Under the pieces are notes generated by a model. That model saw nothing but the letters and a program-made list of their open reading frames with translations. It was not told the DNA's origin and did no database searches. The position numbers and the translations under genes are program-made. Shown piece after piece: positions 61,046 through 64,000 of a stretch of 64,000 bases of DNA. The stretch lies in the NCBI GenBank assembly GCA_963843315.1, contig CAWJJU010000001.1, positions 164,392-228,391 on the forward strand, given 5' to 3'. Source of the stretch: JAWVFM01 sp963843315 (GTDB lineage Bacteria > Actinomycetota > Thermoleophilia > Solirubrobacterales > 70-9). Numbering within the stretch: position 1 is the first letter of the stretch; each line of letters opens with the position of its first letter.

Positions 61046-62654
61046 TCGATCGTGGCGGGCGGCTTCGAGGAGATGTCGAGGGCCACGCGGTTGACGCCGC
61101 GGACCTCGTTGATGATCCTGTTCGACGCCCGCTCCAGGAGGTCGTAGGGCAGCCGGGCCCAGTCGGCGGTCATCGCGTCCTGCGAGGTCACCGCGCGGAT
61201 GACGATCGGGTAGGCGTAGGTGCGCCCGTCGCCCTGCACGCCCACCGAGCGGACGACCGGGAGCACGCAGAACGACTGCCACAGATCGCGGTAGAGGCCG
61301 GCGGCCCGGACCTCCTCCTGGAGGATCGCGTCGGCCTCGCGCAGGATGTCGAGCCGCTCCTGGTGTGACCTCGCCGCCCACGATGCGGATCGCGAGCCCG
61401 GGCCGGGGAAGGGCTGGCGCCAGACGATCCTGTCGGGCAGGCCAAGCTCGCTGGCCACCGCACGCACCTCGTCCTTGAAGAGCATCCGCAGCGGCTCGAC
61501 GAGGTCGAAGCCGAGGTCCTCGGGAAGGCCGCCCACGTTGTGGTGGGACTTGATCGTGTCGGCCGAGCGCCCGTCGCCGCCGGACTCGATGACGTCTGAG
61601 TAAAGGGTGCCCTGCACCAGGAAGGCGGCGTCGTCGAGCTTCTTCGCCTCCTCCTCGAAGACGCGGATGAACTCCTCGCCGATGATCTTGCGCTTGCGCT
61701 CGGGCTCGTCGACCCCGGCGAGCTTCGCGAGGAACCGCTCGGAGGCGTCGACGTGGACCAGGCCGCCGCCGAGGCGCTCGCGGAACGTATCCACGACCTG
61801 CTCGGCCTCGTTCTTTCGCATCATCCCGTGGTCGACCAGGATGCAGGTGAGCTGCTCGCCGATCGCGCGGTGCACGAGCGCCGCGGCCGTCGCCGAGTCG
61901 ACACCGCCCGACAGCCCGCAGACGACGCGCGCGTCGCCCACCTGGGCGCGGATCCGGGCGACCTGCTCGGAGATGACCGACTCCGGCGACCAGTCGTTGC
62001 CGCAGCCGGCGATCTCGTGCAGGAAGCGCTGGAGCACCTCGGTGCCGTAGGGCGTGTGGACGACCTCGGGGTGGAACTGGATGCCGTAGAGGCGGGTCTC
62101 CTCGTTCTCCAGCGCGGCGACCGGGAGAGCCGGGGCTCGAGGCCAGCGGCGTGAACCCGGGCGGCGCCTCGAACACCCGGTCGCGATGGCTCATCCAGCA
62201 CTGCTGCTCGGCCGGGAGGCCGGCCAGCAGCCGGCCGCCGCCGTCGTGGACGCTCAGCTCGGTGCGGCCGAACTCGCCGGCCTCGGCGCCCTCGACGCGG
62301 CCGCCGAGATTCAGGGCCATCGCCTGCATCCCGTAACAGATGCCCAGGACCGGGAGGCCGAGCTCGAGGAGCTCGTTGCGAAGCGGCGGCGCACCCTCCG
62401 CGTAGACCGAGGCCGGCCCGCCCGAGAGCACCAGAGCGGCAGGGTTGCGCGCCTTGATCTCGTCGATCTCGATGTCGTGATGCAGCAGCTCGGCGTAGAC
62501 GCCGCACTCGCGGATGCGCCGCGCGATGAGCTGCGAGTACTGCCCCCCGAAGTCGAGGACGAGGACGGTCTGGCCGACGACCTCGGGCTCAGGCGCCGAC
62601 GACGCGTCGACGGCGCTGGGCTCGGGCAGCGGTGGCGGCCTGGACCTCAGCCAT
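61036..62654 (-). CDS. guaA: GMP synthase (glutamine-hydrolysing), frameshifted
   Basis: About 535 residues after repair; makes GMP from XMP, ATP and glutamine. The N-terminal glutaminase has VLVLDFGGQYSQLIARRIRE, LGICYGMQAMA (Cys nucleophile) and GIQFHPEVVHTPYG. The ATP pyrophosphatase domain has VVCGLSGGVDSATAAALVHR, then DAAFLVQGTLYSDVIESG, ending KPPATIEWE. Frame changes: near 62630 (between ATG 62654 and the glutaminase), at the C-run near 62133, and a compensating pair near 61398 and 61367 that replaces LAIRIVGGEVT with SRSASWAARS. ATG 62654 overlaps the guaB3 end. Almost certainly functional in the organism. Confidence 0.9.
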
Positions 62655-63855
62655 CCGAGACGGCTACCGCCTCTGCCACGGCCGCCTTGCCGTTGGAGCC
62701 CATGCCCACCGACTGCTCGCGCTGGAGCTTCTTGCCCTCCGTCTGGAGCGCCGGCGCGACCATCACCTCCGCGCGCTGGAAGTCGCGGATGTCCTCGTAG
62801 CCGCAGGTGGCCATGGAGGTCCGCAGCGCGCCCATGAGGTTGAACGTGCCGTCGTTCTCGTGCGCGGGGCCGAGGAGGATCTCCTCGAGCGTGCCGTCCT
62901 GCTTGGTCTGCACGCCGGGTTCCGCGCGGCAGCGAGGGATGGAACGTGGCCATGCCCCAGTGGAAGCCGCGCCCGGGAGCCTCCTTGGCGCGCGCCAGCG
63001 GCGAGCCGATCATCACGGCGTCGGCGCCGCAGGTGATCGCCTTCGAGACGTCGCCGCCGGTGCGCATGCCGCCGTCGGCGATGACGTTGCAGTACTCGCC
63101 GGTCTCCAGCATGTGCTGCGAGCGAGCGGCCGCGACGTCGGCGATCGCGGTGGCCTGCGGGACGCCGATGCCGAGGACGCCGCGGGTCGTGCACGCGGAG
63201 CCCGGGCCGACGCCGACCAGCACGCCCACCGCGCCCGTGCGCATGAGGTGCAGGCCGGTGGAGAACGAGGCGCACCCGCCGACGACCGTGGGCACCGGGA
63301 CCTCGGCGATGAACTCCTTGAGGTTCAGCGGCTCGGAGCGCGTCGAAACGTGCTCCGCCGAGATCACCGTGCCCTGGATCACGAGGATGTCGAGGCCGGC
63401 CTCGATGGCCGACCTCGTAGTGCTCGGTGACGCGCTGGGGCGTGAGCGATGCGGCGGCAACGACTCCGGCCGCCTTGATCTCCTCGACCCGCTGGGCGAT
63501 GAGCTCGGGCTTCAGCGGCTCGCTGTAGATCTCCTGCATCAGCGCGGTGGCTCGATGCGGGGGCGAGGCGGCGACCTCCTTGAGCTTGGCGTCGGCGTCC
63601 TCGTAGCGAGACCAGATGCCCTCGAGGTTCAGCACGGCGAGCCCGCCCAGCTTGCCCATGGCGATGGCCGAGTCTGGGGCTGACGACGCCGTCCATGGCC
63701 GAGGCGAGCAGGGGGAGATCGAATCGGTACGGGCCGAGCGACCACGAGATGTCGACGTCGTCAGGGTCGCGGGTGCGCCGCGAGGGCACGATCGCGATGT
63801 CGTCGAAGCCGTAGGCCCGACGCCCCTTCTTACCTCGTCCGATCTCGACTTCCAA
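62647..63855 (-). CDS. guaB3: GuaB3-type IMP dehydrogenase, frameshifted
   Basis: About 400 residues after repair. It is the short IMP dehydrogenase-related form without CBS domains: MEVEIGRGKKGRRAYGFDDI, FDLPLLASAMDGVVS, GLAVLNLEGIWSRYED, the catalytic loop GPGSACTTRGVLGIGVPQAT, VIADGGMRTGGDVSKAITCG. Pieces lie in three frames with changes near 63675-63680, 63410-63413 and 62915-62922, all beside short G/C runs. TTG 63855 is the start. IMPDH oxidises IMP to XMP, the substrate of GuaA encoded directly downstream. Family members of this type have been debated as true IMPDHs. Confidence 0.88.
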
Positions 63856-63907
63856 CGATTCACCGCCTTCTCAATCAAAGAGGCCAGGCTAGGAGCCCTC
63901 ACGGACG

Positions 63908-63929
63908 AAAAAACCCCGCCGCTGCGGGG
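63908..63929 (-). terminator. Intrinsic terminator for a gene beyond the right edge
   Basis: Read leftward: CCCCGC-AGCG-GCGGGG followed by TTTTTT. A perfect 6-bp stem and T-run end a leftward transcript entering from outside the window, separating it from guaB3. Nothing else is recognised between here and the window end (63930-64000). Confidence 0.8.
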
Positions 63930-64000
63930 CCCGAAAGACCGTAATTTGCGACCTCGAATCACCGGTTTGCAAGGTCCGATCGATGATAACAGCGGTCAAC

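Noticed and set aside
58784..63460. A single 1,558-codon open frame across guaB3, guaA and two glycosyltransferases
   Set aside because: It joins unrelated pieces read through indels; four known genes in shifting frames explain it.

Overview
The window is about 70% GC, uses GTG and TTG starts often, and packs genes tightly with ATGA, GTGA and TGATG overlaps. Its gene families point to a high-GC actinobacterium, most likely of the Thermoleophilia/Solirubrobacterales type: GuaB3-type IMP dehydrogenase, a type A2 haem-copper oxidase, a c-di-AMP riboswitch ahead of an M23 peptidase, and Tat-tailed secreted proteins. The lineage is inferred from family content only; there is no rRNA gene. No tRNA, rRNA, insertion sequence or CRISPR array was found. 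No gene-free stretch exceeds 300 bases.

Layout. 0-5.2 kb: DUF1015 protein, PduO cobalamin adenosyltransferase, OsmC, SDR oxidoreductase, CoA-type NUDIX hydrolase and small membrane proteins. 5.3-10.6 kb: a beta-oxidation set (thiolase, acyl-CoA dehydrogenase, enoyl-CoA hydratase, 3-hydroxyacyl-CoA dehydrogenase) with a class IV aminotransferase. 10.6-22.8 kb: secreted glycoside hydrolase, EamA transporter, MBL-fold hydrolase, a DUF559 nuclease with palindromic repeats, an amidase fused to three GT2 domains, thioredoxin reductase, a flippase-like membrane protein and a PAP2 enzyme. 22.9-34.3 kb: respiration. A left block encodes oxidase subunit II and I homologues that have lost the metal ligands, plus haem O synthase and two small membrane proteins. 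Next come a CBS protein and a dihaem cytochrome c lipoprotein. A right block on the other strand encodes a normal ctaC-ctaD, a two-domain stress-type protein and ctaE. 34.3-39.8 kb: a glycosyltransferase carrying an in-frame palindrome array, two small proteins and a DrrAB-like ABC exporter. 39.8-41.2 kb: a second DUF559 gene between two identical nested palindromes, then infA. 41.2-52.6 kb: a long leftward run of rplM, rpsI, glmM, glmS, DUF3352 lipoprotein, nnrDE, alr, CCA/poly(A) polymerase, HIT and an enoyl-CoA hydratase-like gene. 52.7-55.2 kb: riboswitch and two M23 peptidases. 55.2-61 kb: surface polysaccharide genes. 61-63.9 kb: guaA and guaB3.

Two patterns run through the window. Many genes have a TANNNT -10 box only 7-10 nt before the start codon, so they are probably transcribed without a leader. 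Many conserved genes are broken by one-base indels in G/C runs, often in compensating pairs and concentrated in the last 4 kb. Uncorrected sequencing error explains this better than gene decay.

The strongest candidate for something undescribed is the pair at 22.9-25.8 kb. Its subunit I-like protein keeps the oxidase fold but lacks all six haem/CuB histidines, and its subunit II-like partner has S-T-M-F-S-G-T-G-Y-P-A-M where the CuA site should be. A complete, ligand-intact oxidase lies 6 kb away. The second candidate is the DUF559 nuclease genes, both bordered by long palindromes that look like a nuclease-associated repeat family.
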